Below are positions 1-9,999 of a DNA stretch of 64,000 bases, piece after piece. How positions within the stretch are numbered: position 1 is the stretch's first letter; each line of letters opens with the position of its first letter. Source of the stretch: Geosiphon pyriformis (Eukaryota; Glomeromycota; Glomeromycetes; Archaeosporales; Geosiphonaceae); NCBI GenBank assembly GCA_016748015.1, contig JAAOMT010000694.1, positions 310,001-374,000 of the forward strand. The letters are read 5' to 3'. The notes under the pieces are model-generated. The model made no database searches, was not told the DNA's origin, and saw only the letters and a list, made by a program, of their open reading frames with translations. Made by a program: the position numbers and the translations under genes.

Positions 1-699
1 TTTTACAATATCAAGCAAGAAACATCTGAAACTGTTATGACTTATTTTGGAAGATTTAACAAACTTCTTAGACAAATTCGACAATTGGAAACCAATGACT
101 ACTATTCCAATGCTCAAATTCTGAATCAGTTTATTGCAGGGTTAAAAAACAAACTGATTAAGAAAGTCCATTTACATGCTCCAGCAGACTTAGCAACTGC
201 CATTAAACATGCAAAGAATTATGAAATAACTATGGAAGAAGTGAACCACACCAAACTTGTTAACTTGGTTATTGGAGAAACCAGCTTAGCAGCTGAAGAA
301 AAGATAGACCAACTTACAAAGAAGGTTGAAAGTTATTTTACAAACCAGCAACAACCACAAAAATATCAACCACCACAACAATGCAACCAAAACAACTTTG
401 AACCATCATCCAACAACCAATCTCAAAATTGTCACTATTGTGGAATTCCAGAATACTGAAAACGAGATTGCAGGAAACTACAAAGAGACCAACAAAACAG
501 GAGTAATCAACGTTACTCTTTACCACAACAATCTTATTACCAACCCCTACCACCAACTTATTATTCACTGAGACCACAAATTCAAAACAGCTATTATTAA
601 CCAGCTCTACAACCAATTCAACAACAATATTAGCAACCTTTACCAATTTAGCAATATTAGACACCACCCACTCAACAATATCAAGTACCAGCAAAAAAA
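1..699 (+). pseudogene. Gag (capsid/nucleocapsid) of element A, partial and broken
   Basis: The frame is open from base 1, so the true start lies outside the window; the ATG at 37 is probably internal. The first ~110 codons resemble retrotransposon Gag capsid, with helical, Leu/Lys-rich sequence. A Gln/Asn/Pro-rich stretch follows, then a single nucleocapsid zinc knuckle at 430-471. That knuckle should be C-x2-C-x4-H-x4-C. Here the His position reads Tyr (454-456) and the next codon is TGA (457-459), so zinc binding and readthrough are both lost. A Gln-rich linker with further stops (for example TAA at 598-600) leads in the same frame to the protease. Gag would package element RNA into cytoplasmic particles. 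Confidence 0.8.
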
Positions 700-1344
700 T
701 TGGTTCAACATAACCAATTTACATTCCAAAATCAATTTCAGAATAACAACAACAGAATTAATCCAAATAACCAGTTGGTTCTCCGAAATTCTGGTCAGCA
801 AAGACCCAATCACTATTACACTCAACCCAGTTATCTTATAATACCAGAGAAATCGGATTTTCAACAACCTGCACTTTCTGAAGGTGAAGTTGCAGCACCC
901 AGATCAAACCCTTTCAACAACACTATTCCACTAGCTCAAATTGCCCAAAATGCCAACTTTTCAGATATATTCCCATTCGAATTTGAAGCAAATGAATCAC
1001 CATTATTGCTTAGTAATGCAGCAGCTAATGAACAAAAAGCTATTACTGCCATGTACACTGAAGCTACAGTAGAAAGAAAACCCATTCGACTAATTCTAAA
1101 CAGTGGATCAGCTGGAAGTATTATCACCTACTAGTTAATACAACAGCTTCAAAAAACTGTTGACAGACCAGCCCAAACTGTAATTGTTACAGCAGATAGT
1201 ATGAAAAAAATACCAGTAGGAGAAATTGACAATTTTCTATTCACCATTGATGGAATCACCATTCCAGTCAAAGTTCTAGTCATGGATGCACCCTAATACT
1301 AAGCTCTGGTCGAAAATGATTGGCTTCTTAAGGCCAATGCAAAC
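700..1344 (+). pseudogene. Retropepsin-type aspartic protease of element A, active site mutated
   Basis: This region is in frame with Gag. The protease core begins near 1030. The active-site triplet that is normally Asp-Ser/Thr-Gly reads Asn-Ser-Gly at 1099-1107 (aac agt gga). The flanking hydrophobic residues (I-L before, A-G-S-I-I after) fit the family, and a downstream IPV-type strand and LVMD segment complete the fold. Stops occur at 1132-1134 and twice near 1294-1302. The enzyme would process the Gag-Pol polyprotein as a dimer. With Asn in place of the catalytic Asp it cannot work. D to N needs a G-to-A change on the coding strand. Confidence 0.75.
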
Positions 1345-2211
1345 TTGGACTGGAAAATTCAGGAATTAAAAATCTTATACCAAGGACAATACACCATAGT
1401 ATCTGTTACTTGTGATACTTTTAACAAACAATCAGAAAAAGCCCCAGTATTTGAATTTGAAAAGGAGAAAAAAATGCCACTTACTGAAACCTACATGGCT
1501 CTTGGATCAACATCCAATTGGGCTGAAGAAACAGAACAGGAGATTTTTGAAGAATCAAGAAGATGGAAGAAAGTTAGATATTCTACACCAGAATCATGGA
1601 AACAACCACCCTATATTCCACTCAAATACAAAGATTGCAACAAGAAACTTTCATCAATGGGAGCATGTATTTCTCCAGAAGAGGAATATGAAACTTGTAC
1701 CTGTTACTTTTGCAAAGCATGTCATAGAGAACGATTTGGATCTCCAAAAAGAAGTGGAAAATGGGACAACACATCTTGCCTTACATGTGGAGATATGTTA
1801 CCAGAAGAATGCAACTGGATTGATGTTGCAATGAAAGAAGAAGTATGTGATCAAGCCTGTCAATATGTTTTATCAATTTCGGAAAAAGTCAAAAAAGGAA
1901 CACTATTTGATGCAGCATACAACAGTGCTTTCAATAAACTTTACCACTACTCTTATGATGCTGAAATGATTTTTGACTTAGCAATAACATTGATCAATGG
2001 AGCCACCCAAGAAAATGTCTGCCAAATAAAAAGAGCTGAATATATTGAGTATACCATGGAATTAGCTGGATTTGATTATGAAGATAAAGTAGAAACCTAC
2101 CACCAAATTGCAAGCCACACATATCCGACTCAAGAAGCTCAAATTCAACAATTAGAGCAAATGAACATTCAATTGTATGAAGAATGCATCATGTCTTGTG
2201 ATGACAAATAG
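1345..2211 (+). pseudogene. Cysteine-rich domain between protease and dUTPase, function unknown
   Basis: An open stretch of 288 codons in the Gag-Pol frame, ending at TAG 2209-2211. It is acidic and Glu-rich at its start. It carries a cluster of Cys pairs: K-D-C, then C-K-A-C-H, then C-L-T-C-G, and further single Cys. This looks like a zinc-ribbon or treble-clef fold. After the TAG the frame continues with another C-S-E-C pair, so the domain probably ran on into the dUTPase. Standard Ty3/gypsy polyproteins have nothing here. I do not recognise the family. It could bind nucleic acid or help assembly; that is a guess. Confidence 0.6.
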
Positions 2212-2946
2212 TGTTCAGAATGCTATGCTCTTAGCATTCCCCTGTCAGAGGAGAATGATGAAAATGAAATTGAATTTGGAGTATTCGAACTAGTAGAAGA
2301 ACTACCAACCACTCCCATCTATCTCTTTGAAAAGCAACCACTTTTACAACTTAAATATTTTGACAACCATGGCCAAGAAATTAGACCAGAAAAAGCACAT
2401 AAAATTGATGCCGAATATGACCTAAGATACCCAGGAAAAAATACTTTGGTTCTTCAACCAAAGTCTTTGACAAAAATCAATCTCAAAATCACTCTTGAAA
2501 TTCCACCTGGAGCAATGGTTCAAATTGCCTCCAGATCATCATTGGCAAGCAAAAAAATCAATATTAGAGGAGGAGTTATAGATACAGGATACACTGGAGA
2601 CATTACCATCATGTTACAGAATGAAACAGACAAACCATTTAAGATTGAACATGCTGAAAAAATTGCTCAAGCAATTTACCTACCCTTAATCAATATTTCG
2701 GGTCTACAATCAGTTAACAACAGAGAACAATTGGAAAAAAGTGAAAGAAGAACTCAAGGTTTTGGTTCAACTGGATAATTTACAGTTTCAGTAAACATAG
2801 CTCTTAAAATACAAAATAAATCTCACCAGATTCTTCAACTTCCCCAACCAATTACCATTTTACCTTTTGGAGAACATCATGAAATTTACACTTGCTCAAA
2901 ACTCATTACTACCCAACAAATCTTTGAATCCAATGAACAAATCTGT
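2212..2946 (+). pseudogene. dUTPase domain of element A polyprotein
   Basis: dUTPase hydrolyses dUTP to dUMP and pyrophosphate and so keeps uracil out of new DNA. All five motifs of the trimeric family are visible, in order: A-E-Y-D-L (motif 1, near 2413; Gly expected where Glu stands), S-R-S-S-L-A (motif 2), G-G-V-I-D-T-G-Y-T-G (motif 3, with the catalytic Asp and the base-stacking Tyr), A-Q-A-I (motif 4), and G-F-G-S-T-G (motif 5, ending at 2775). No stop falls inside 2212-2775. Its motifs survive better than the protease, RT and integrase active sites. A TAA (2776-2778) follows, then a linker to RT in the same frame. dUTPases are known inside some retroviruses and LTR elements; the placement between protease and RT is the unusual point. 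Confidence 0.88.
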
Positions 2947-4110
2947 TTGAAGCATAAAATCTCAATTCCAAACGTTTATATTCCCAAAGAAATGAAAAAA
3001 TTTCGAGTTACATTCTACAACCCCAATAATTACCCTATTGTTTTATTAAACAAATTAGAGATTGAAATCATACACAGCAATATTTTTCAAGATGAAAACC
3101 CTCAAATTGTCTCTAATTTTATCGAAATTGTAAGGCACACTCTACTCCCAAATCCAAATATCATTCCCATCACTAAAAACTACCATATTTTGGAAAAAAA
3201 ACTTTCTCATATCAACATGGGTCTCTTAGAATCTCAACAACAAAGACAATTAAAACAATTGATAACTGAATTTGCAGATATATTTGCAAAAGACAACAAT
3301 GACCTGGGAAAAACAGATATTGTTCAACATCAGATCCATACAAGAGATGCTCCACCAAAACATCAGCAAGCTTACAGAGTACCACCTGCCAGTTACCAAT
3401 TCATCAGAAAAGAAGTCCAGAGAATGCTTAATAACGGATTGATTCAACCATCAAGAAGTTTTTGGGCCTTACCAATAGTCCTTGTCAAAAAGAAAAATGA
3501 AAAAATCAGATTTTGTGTTGACTATTGCCAATTGAACAGTGTGACAATTGGAGATACTTACTCTTTTTTAAGAATTGATGACATGTTAGATGCTTTAGGA
3601 AAAGCCAAGTTCTTCTCAACTTTGGACTTGGAAAGTGAATACTGGCAAGTCGAAATGGACCCAAAAGACCGACCCAAAACAGCATTTACCACCCAAAGAG
3701 GAAACTATGAGTTCAATGTTATGCCTTTTGGACTTTGCAATGTACCAGCAACATTTCAGCAACTCATGGATGTTGTATATGAAGGGCTTTTGTGGCAATC
3801 AGTAGTTGTCTATCTTAATGACACTGATATATACTCACCAAGCTTTGAAGCCCATTTCATTCACCTGTGAGAAGTTTTTCAACGATTACGGAAAGCAGGA
3901 TTAAAGTTAAACATTGAAAAATGTCACTTTGGAAAAACAAGCTTGATTTTTCTTGGACACATAGTTAGTAAAGATGGAGTCAAACCAAACCCAGGAACAA
4001 TCAGTGCTGTCAAAAACTTTCAAACTCCTAGAAATACCACAGAACTATAAGAATTTATAGAATTAGTCTCTTACTATCAAAAATTCATAAAAGGATTCTC
4101 AGAAATTGCC
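2947..4110 (+). pseudogene. Reverse transcriptase of element A, catalytic motif mutated
   Basis: Ty3-type RT fingers, palm and thumb. Visible landmarks are the primer-grip region before P-A-S-Y-Q-F-I, the motif with C-V-D-Y, the motif A segment S-T-L-D-L, the motif B region P-F-G-L-C-N-V-P-A-T-F-Q, and the active-site loop at 3811-3822. That loop reads Y-L-N-D where Y-L-D-D is expected, so one metal-binding Asp is lost. TGA at 3868-3870 (probably from CGA) interrupts the frame, which then continues with F-L-G-H and the connection region; another TAA falls near 4048. RT would copy element RNA into DNA in the particle. Confidence 0.9.
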
Positions 4111-4623
4111 AAACCACTCAATTATCTTACCAACAAAAATGTGCCATACAAATGGACTGAAGAACAACAAAAAGCTTTTGAAACTTTCAAAACAAAATTG
4201 ACAACAGCCCCAGTTCTTGCTTACCCAGACTTCAACAAACAGTTCTAATTAGTTACTGATGCTTCACACATAGTATTTGGTGCCATCTTATCACAATTGG
4301 ATGAAAATGGACAAAAACAAGTCATTGCTTATACTAGTAGAACACTTAAACCAACAGAACTAAAATATGGCTCAACTGAATTAGAAGCTGCCACAGTCAT
4401 CTGGGCTCTTAAACATTTTCAACAATATCTGAAGAATGAAAAAAAATTTGATATCATAACTGACAATATTGGTCTTAAATAGCTCAATAAAAAAAAAACT
4501 GAACAAAGTGCCAAACAGTCTTGATGGAATAACTTCTTAGCAGACTACAAATATATTGTACACCACAAACCAGAAAAAATACACATTAATGTTGACAGCC
4601 TTTCAAGAGTGAGACAATATTAA
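4111..4623 (+). pseudogene. RNase H domain of element A
   Basis: This continues in the RT frame. The catalytic carboxylates are visible: T-D-A-S (Asp codon at 4258-4260), the E-L-E-A segment near 4381-4392, and T-D-N near 4460 (His expected after the Asp). Stops at about 4246 and 4480 break it. RNase H removes the RNA strand of the RNA:DNA hybrid. The frame closes at TAA 4621-4623 after a D-S-L-S-R segment that usually marks the RNase H/integrase border. Integrase then follows in a different frame, so element A may have made integrase from a separate start or by frameshifting; decay could also explain it. Confidence 0.82.
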
Positions 4624-4679
4624 TACCAACATCAACACCAACAAACTTAACAGCAAAACAAACAACAAAATCAACAACA

Positions 4680-6063
4680 ATGGATCCAGAAAACTACAAC
4701 ATCAAAAACTATTTGGAGACTCTCACCATGCCAGAAAATTGGTTTCCAAGTGAAAAACATTGATTACAACACCAATTCAAACAATATTTTATACACCACA
4801 ACAAAATCTATTACAAAAATTGTAAAAACCCAAACCAACCACTCAGATTAGTACAGGAAAATGAAAAAGAAACAATTTTATATAACATGCATACAGATCT
4901 ATCTTCAGCACACTTGGGAAGAGATGGAACAATTCAAAGAACTCTTGAACATTATTTTTGGCCTCACATGCAAAAAAACATTTGACTATATGTAGAATTT
5001 TGTAATAGTTGTCAAAAAAGAGAAGGAACTCGCTCCACAGAATCTTTAAATCCAATCAAAGTTGGACAATCGTTTGACAGAGTTGGAATTGATTTAGTCA
5101 GACTATTACCTATCACAACCCAAGGAAATTGCTATATTGCAGTAGCAGTAGATTATCTTACCAAATGGTCTAAAGCTAGAGCCATCCAAAAAGCAGATGC
5201 AAAATTAGTAGCAAATTTCCATTTATGAAGACATTATTTGTAGACATAGATGTCCAATTGAACTCTTATCTAATCAAAGAACACATTTTGTGAACAACTT
5301 GATACAAAAAATTAGTGAATGATTCAATGTCAAAAGATTTCTATCATTGTCTTATTACCCTCAAACAAATGAACTTGTAGAATGGTTCAACAGAACATTG
5401 TGTGAATTGTTGGCCAAAGTCTCAACAGATTTTAAGCAAGAATGAGATATCTTTATTTCATCAGTGTTACTAGCATACAGAACACTAAAACAAGATACTA
5501 TGAAACACATACTATTTGACCTTATTTATAGAAGAACAGCAATATTACCAATTAATTTCACAGTAGAAACATATCCAGTACAACCAATCAATGAAGAAAA
5601 CTTTCAAGAAACACTTCAAAGAAAGGCCTACACTCTTCTCAGTACACTGGAAGGAAAAAAAAGGACAGCAGCAACTCACATTGAATATTTCCAAGCTCAA
5701 CAAAAAGAAAGACATAACAACAAATTACCATTCATTATCAACGAATTTAAAGTTGAAAATAAAGTTCTCTTACACAGAACTAAGGCTGAAAAACAATGGA
5801 GTGGAAAATTTGAAAACAAATGGGATGGACCATTTTATATTCACAAAATTTTAGACAATAGATCATACAAGTTAAGACTTGATGATAAAATATTAGCAAA
5901 AGTTGTACATGAAGACAAATTGAAACACTATCATTCCAGAAACAATTCTGAAACATTAATTCCACAAATTGGTACACATTCTCTTTTAATTAATTCTGAA
6001 AATATTCCCCGAAATTTAGAACCAATAATTATAATAGAACAACAACCAAACTTAAACACTTAA
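4680..6063 (+). pseudogene. Integrase of element A (zinc, DDE and GPF domains)
   Basis: It starts at ATG 4680-4682 in a frame different from RNase H. The N-terminal H-H-C-C zinc module is visible (H-T-D-L near 4888, H-L-G-R, then C-N-S-C-Q). The catalytic core has G-I-D-L near 5085 (first Asp). A one-base insertion near 5220 (ttcc-a-ttta) shifts the frame. Beyond it L-L-S-N-Q replaces the expected second catalytic Asp with Asn, and Y-Y-P-Q-T-N-E-L-V-E keeps the Glu. The C-terminal region (open from 5464) has the W-D-G-P-F chromo-free GPF module. Several TGA codons stand where Trp or Arg would fit. Integrase would insert the cDNA into the genome. Confidence 0.88.
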
Positions 6064-6208
6064 ATTTTACAATAATTCTTTAATAAAAACACAAAGACAA
6101 AAAATAGTAAATAATTACAAAAAACACCCAAACCCAAAAACAAATAAAAACCCCATATTCAAAAATAATTTTCTTTATTCTCTCTTTTCATAATTAGTTA
6201 ATTTTATC

Positions 6209-6916
6209 ATGATTATTCTCCGAAATATTCAACAAATATCCCAAAAGTTAATGTTAGCCTTAAAAACACTTCCTGACTTATCCATAATGATTAATGAAAG
6301 TCAAATTAATTACATTCAGAAAAAAACCACAGCCCCAGTAGTAAATCATTTACAGAACTATCATCTTTATAGAAAAAAAACAAGAAGTTATTCTAAAAAT
6401 AGGTTACCAAGACTTTTGAAACAAGCACTGGAAGAAAATCTTTTAATTGCCCCTATTGACATTCCACCAAATGCTACAATGCAACAAAAACTTCTACTAC
6501 TTCTCAATAAACAGAACAATAAACACACCCCTATCTATAAATATTTTCACATTGGAAAGACACTTTATGAATAAAAACTGAAACTTGAAACAACAAATCT
6601 CACTCCTGAAGCTATACAAAAACAAATTCATAATGAATTCAAAACAGCAGCTGAACCAATAAACACTTGCTACAAACTTAGAGCAGCTTTTAGACTCTAT
6701 GATTTGTTTAATACTTGTGAAAATGTTCTACAAAATCCAATATTGCAATCAATGAAAGTCCAATACATTGGCAAACTCACAGAACTGAAATTTTAACAAT
6801 TTTCAGACCAAATTACTTCAATTATTTTGGATCACTATCTCAATATCACAGATAGTGCTTGGACTTTGATAGAGCTCAGTCTTGAGGAAGAGATTATGTT
6901 ACCAGTAGAATTTTAG
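6209..6916 (+). pseudogene. Third ORF after integrase in element A, unknown product
   Basis: One frame from ATG 6209 to TAG 6914-6916 (235 codons), broken only by TAA at 6572-6574 and 6794-6796. The predicted protein is mostly helical, Leu/Lys/Gln-rich, with no signal peptide or clear transmembrane span, so it does not look like an envelope protein. Its last seven codons run through the purine tract into the first 20 bases of the LTR. Elements B, C and D carry ORFs in the same place with related C-terminal parts (an E-L-S-L-E-E / D-R-A-Q-type end before the purine tract). I do not recognise a family. Confidence 0.65.
6883..6896 (+). promoter_or_regulatory. Polypurine tract of element A
   Basis: GAGGAAGAGATTA directly before TGTTAC. 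In LTR elements an RNase H-resistant purine run primes plus-strand DNA synthesis and marks the LTR start. The same arrangement, purines then TGTTAC or TATTAC, recurs at 10615-10625, 15769-15782 and before 19328. Confidence 0.7.
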
Positions 6917-7098
6917 CTATTAATTAGCATGAAATTACCCTTATAATTCCTATAATTAATTAGTATATTAATATCATTTCAAATTATCATTTATTATTTA
7001 ATCAATTATCACATATCACAATTCAATTAAATAATCCAATTAGTATAACAAAAAGTAGGATGATCAAATTACACAATACCCTGAACTTTGTAACATTC

Positions 7099-7225
7099 AG
7101 AAATTCGCCAAAATTTACAGAAATTTGCCAAAATTTATAAGAAATTCGCCAAAATTTATAAAAATTCACCGAAATTATGAATAATTCACCCAAATTAATC
7201 AATAGTTCAGCGAAATAACTTGTAG
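7099..7225 (+). repeat. 20-21 bp imperfect tandem repeats in the LTR of element A
   Basis: About six diverging copies of a unit near AGAAATTCGCCAAAATTTAT, 80-200 bp upstream of the TATA box. Position and periodicity fit U3 enhancer repeats. This is not a CRISPR array: the copies diverge and there are no spacers. Confidence 0.75.
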
Positions 7226-7308
7226 TCCATCAAAATATATCTTTAGTTTGCCAAAATTTGAGCAAAGAGAAAAAGTGCAAGTTCATAGACTAGTACTACA
7301 ACAAATTG

Positions 7309-7316
7309 TATAAAAG
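7309..7316 (+). promoter_or_regulatory. TATA box of the element A LTR promoter
   Basis: TATAAAAG lies about 410 bp into the LTR and 85 bp after the tandem repeats. A transcription start would be expected about 25-35 bp downstream, near the pyrimidine-rich CTTTTCTCTTC. The assignment is by position and motif only. Confidence 0.5.
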
Positions 7317-7620
7317 AAGAGCTTTTCTCTTCAAGAAAATGTATCTTACTTTAGATTTATCACTTAGAACCATTCTTACACACACAAAAAGAAATAAATA
7401 TCAAATAATTTAAAAAACCAAATTCTTTAATTATTGCACTTAGAAAATCCCCAAAACCCAACTAATGTTTTGAAATTGATTAGTTACCAATTTCAGTAAA
7501 CTGTTAGTGACTCCAGGCCTAGATAAAAAACGTTTCCCTTGATAAAATTCAATTTCTTTTATATTTCTTTTACTTTTCTTTTATTTTCTTATTATAATTA
7601 TTAGGGTAGCCTACAGATGA

Positions 7621-7830
7621 GAAGAGTTGACTTTCACAGCAAAATAACTACACATTTTTAGTGAGCTTCCAGACGAGCAATTCCTGGAAAAGAGTTGACA
7701 TTTATTACAACATAACTACATAAAATAACTGACAAGAAATTGGCTATTCTACTTATAAGCCCAGCAGTTCAAATTATTTCCTATAATTTGAAAATAAATT
7801 CAGTACTAGAGATTTAACTACTTCTAGAAA
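7621..7830. other. Junction between elements A and B, no gene seen
   Basis: It contains two related segments, GAAGAGTTGACTTTCACAGC and GAAAAGAGTTGACATTTATTAC, each followed by a CATAACTAC or AATAACTAC stretch. This looks like a local duplication, possibly leader or LTR end of A or B. No coding frame is seen. Confidence 0.4.
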
Positions 7831-7839
7831 ACGTGAATT

Positions 7840-8583
7840 TGCAACCAACAGACATTTACAACATTTAAGAAAAGAGACCAAAAACCTCCAGTAACAATGC
7901 CAATTCACCCAGTTCTTTGGTCATCTTATTACAAAAGACAGAATCTTTCCTAACTTAGCTAAAATTGAAAAAGTTCAAAACATTAGACAACCAATGAATG
8001 TTTTTGAACTACACTTTTTCCTTGGTTTGGCTTTTTACTATTGCAAATTTATCAAGAATTTCTCTAAAATTGTCTTTTCTCTCAATCAGCTACTCAGAAA
8101 AAATGTCAATTATTACTGAGACACTTATTAACAAAAAACTTTTGAAATTTTGAAGAAAAAACTTGTTACTGAACCAATTTTTAAGCAACCTGATCTGGAC
8201 TAATCTTTTATTTTCCACACTGATGCATCTGGTTATAGACTTGGTGCTGTTCTTTCACAGAAAAATGAAAATGGTAGAAAACATGTTATAGCATATGCCA
8301 ATAGATCCCTTATACCAACAAAAAAGAACTATTCAGTTACTAAACAAAAATGTTTAACAGTAGTTTGGACTACTAATTACTGGAATTAATATCTTCTTGA
8401 TGTGAAATTTCTAGTAGTAACAGATCATCAAGCCTTAATTTGGCTGCACAATAAAAAAAAGCTAGAACACAAACAAATAACTTGCTAAATACTTTACTTA
8501 GATGAATTTGACTATAATATTCAACACCACAAAAGAGCAAATCATCAAAATGCTAATGCTCTCTCTAAACTTATCATCTAGTA
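7840..8583 (+). pseudogene. RT connection and RNase H of element B
   Basis: The frame shows F-F-L-G-L-A-F-Y-Y (RT thumb/connection), the RNase H start T-D-A-S-G-Y (catalytic Asp codon at 8222-8224), L-G-A-V-L-S-Q, and V-V-T-D-H-Q-A-L near 8415 (third Asp, with its His). The catalytic Glu region reads T-K-Q-K-C-L, with Lys at both Glu positions (8342-8350), another G-to-A type change. Stops are scattered. The end A-L-S-K-L at about 8575 is the usual RNase H terminus in this family. Confidence 0.8.
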
Positions 8584-8734
8584 ATAGTACAACCTCTCAA
8601 TCAAACCAACTTAATTATTAGTAATATCTTCATAAACAAACACAATAATAGATTTGGACAACTACTTTGTTTTAATGAAATTTTTAGATAAAAGACAATA
8701 TCCACCAAAATACACTTAACAGCAAAAAAAACAT

Positions 8735-9720
8735 TTGCATAAACAATCAATTTTCTATTTGATCTATCAGAACCAATTATATAAAAGAAACAGAAAAGAT
8801 CTTGACTGCCTCCAGAGAGTCATTAAATTTGAAGAAAAAGAAATTATAATATACAATATACATACTGATCCATTAGCTAGATACTTTGAAAAAACAAAAA
8901 CAATTCAGAAAACTTTAGCTTGCTATTATTGGCCTACTTTGAGAAAAAATATTGCTAAATACATCAAAACCTGTAACATCTGCCAAAGAAAAAACAAACC
9001 CAATCACAAAGAAAATATTCATCCAATTTCTGTTGGTCAACCATTTGACAAAATTGGTATAGATGTTGTTGGATCTTTAACAATACCTTCTAATGGCAAC
9101 AGATATATTATCACAGCTACTAACTATCTTACAAAGTGAGTAGAAGCAAAAGCCATTCCAAATTAAACAGCAGTCTCAATAGCCAATTTCATTTATGAAA
9201 ATATCATCTGCCATCATAGCTGCCCCAAAGAATTTTTATCTGATAAAAAAAAGCTTTTCTCAGTACACTGGTTGAAGAACTTTGTAGAAAAATGAGAATA
9301 TGTCATAAACTTTCTTCCCCTTATCACCTTTAAACAAATGGCTTAGTAGAACGTTTTAATAAAACATTATGCAAAATCTTAGCCAAAACCAATAAAAAAA
9401 CAAACTTATGGAACAAAGTACTGCCTTTAGCTTTGTTTGTTTATAGAACTGTGAATCATAACATAACAAGTTATAAATCTTTTTATCTACTCTATAGATG
9501 CATAGCAACACTACCAATAGAAACTGACATTAAGACAATACTTTTTGAAGAAATTACAATAGAAAATTACAAAGACATTTTGCAAAAAAGACTTGGTATC
9601 ATTCTTAACTCCTTGATAGAAACATGAATAATTGCTTTTAAAAAGATAAAACAGTTTCAAGAAAAGCTTAAAAAAAAAAACCTATACAACACTTTCTTTA
9701 AGTATTAGTAACTTGGTATT
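8735..9720 (+). pseudogene. Integrase of element B
   Basis: The open stretch 8735-9139 carries the zinc module (H-T-D-P...C-N-I-C-Q-R-K) and the first catalytic segment G-I-D-V-V-G. Beyond TGA 9137-9139 the frame continues to a segment with L-S-D-K-K, where the second catalytic Asp is kept. A frameshift near 9250-9340 precedes the Glu region. The part at 9433-9627 matches the region before the GPF module. Expected Trp codons read TGA. The role is cDNA integration; this copy is inactive. Confidence 0.8.
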
Positions 9721-9999
9721 AGAATACTGTTTAAACATAAACAATGTCTATGGTGATAAATTCTTTAGCTGATGGAAAGGACTCTTTATAGTCAACAAAG
9801 TTTTGAACAATGGTTTTTATATTTTTTAAGATCAATCTGGAACAATCTTTAATGATTGTCCTGTTTATGGTATATAACTCAAGAAATATCATAAATAACC
9901 TGATTGGTTGTCTGTTGTGGTAATACCAACCCAAATGATCAGCAAAAATCAAGTATAAATAAATGCACTATTTCCAAAACAGAGGTATTTTCAATCAAC

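Larger units (their letters stand above)
1..7620 (+). mobile_element. Ty3/gypsy LTR retrotransposon A (5' end outside window)
   Basis: The order is Gag, protease, Cys-rich domain, dUTPase, RT, RNase H (all one frame, 1-4623), integrase (other frames, 4680-6063), a third ORF (6209-6916), a purine tract and a 3' LTR starting TGTTAC at 6897. RT before RNase H before integrase defines Ty3/gypsy. The copy is dead: it has many in-frame stops, one clear frameshift in integrase near 5220, and Asp-to-Asn changes at three catalytic centres. The coding strand is visibly rich in A and poor in G. The 5' LTR and the start of Gag lie left of the window. The LTR right end is approximate. Confidence 0.92.
6897..7620 (+). 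repeat. 3' LTR of element A (right end approximate)
   Basis: It begins TGTTAC immediately after the purine tract. It holds a tandem array (7099-7225), a TATA box (TATAAAAG at 7309-7316) and an A-rich possible poly(A) region near 7375-7420. No matching 5' LTR is in the window, so the right end cannot be fixed; sequence near 7500-7620 could be the LTR end or the start of the next copy's leader. Confidence 0.6.

Noticed and set aside
6209-6574. Envelope-like gene, which would suggest an errantivirus
   Set aside because: No signal peptide, transmembrane span or Cys pattern; the protein is a soluble helical type.
7099-7225. CRISPR-like repeat array
   Set aside because: Units are contiguous, diverged and without spacers, in a eukaryotic LTR upstream of a TATA box.
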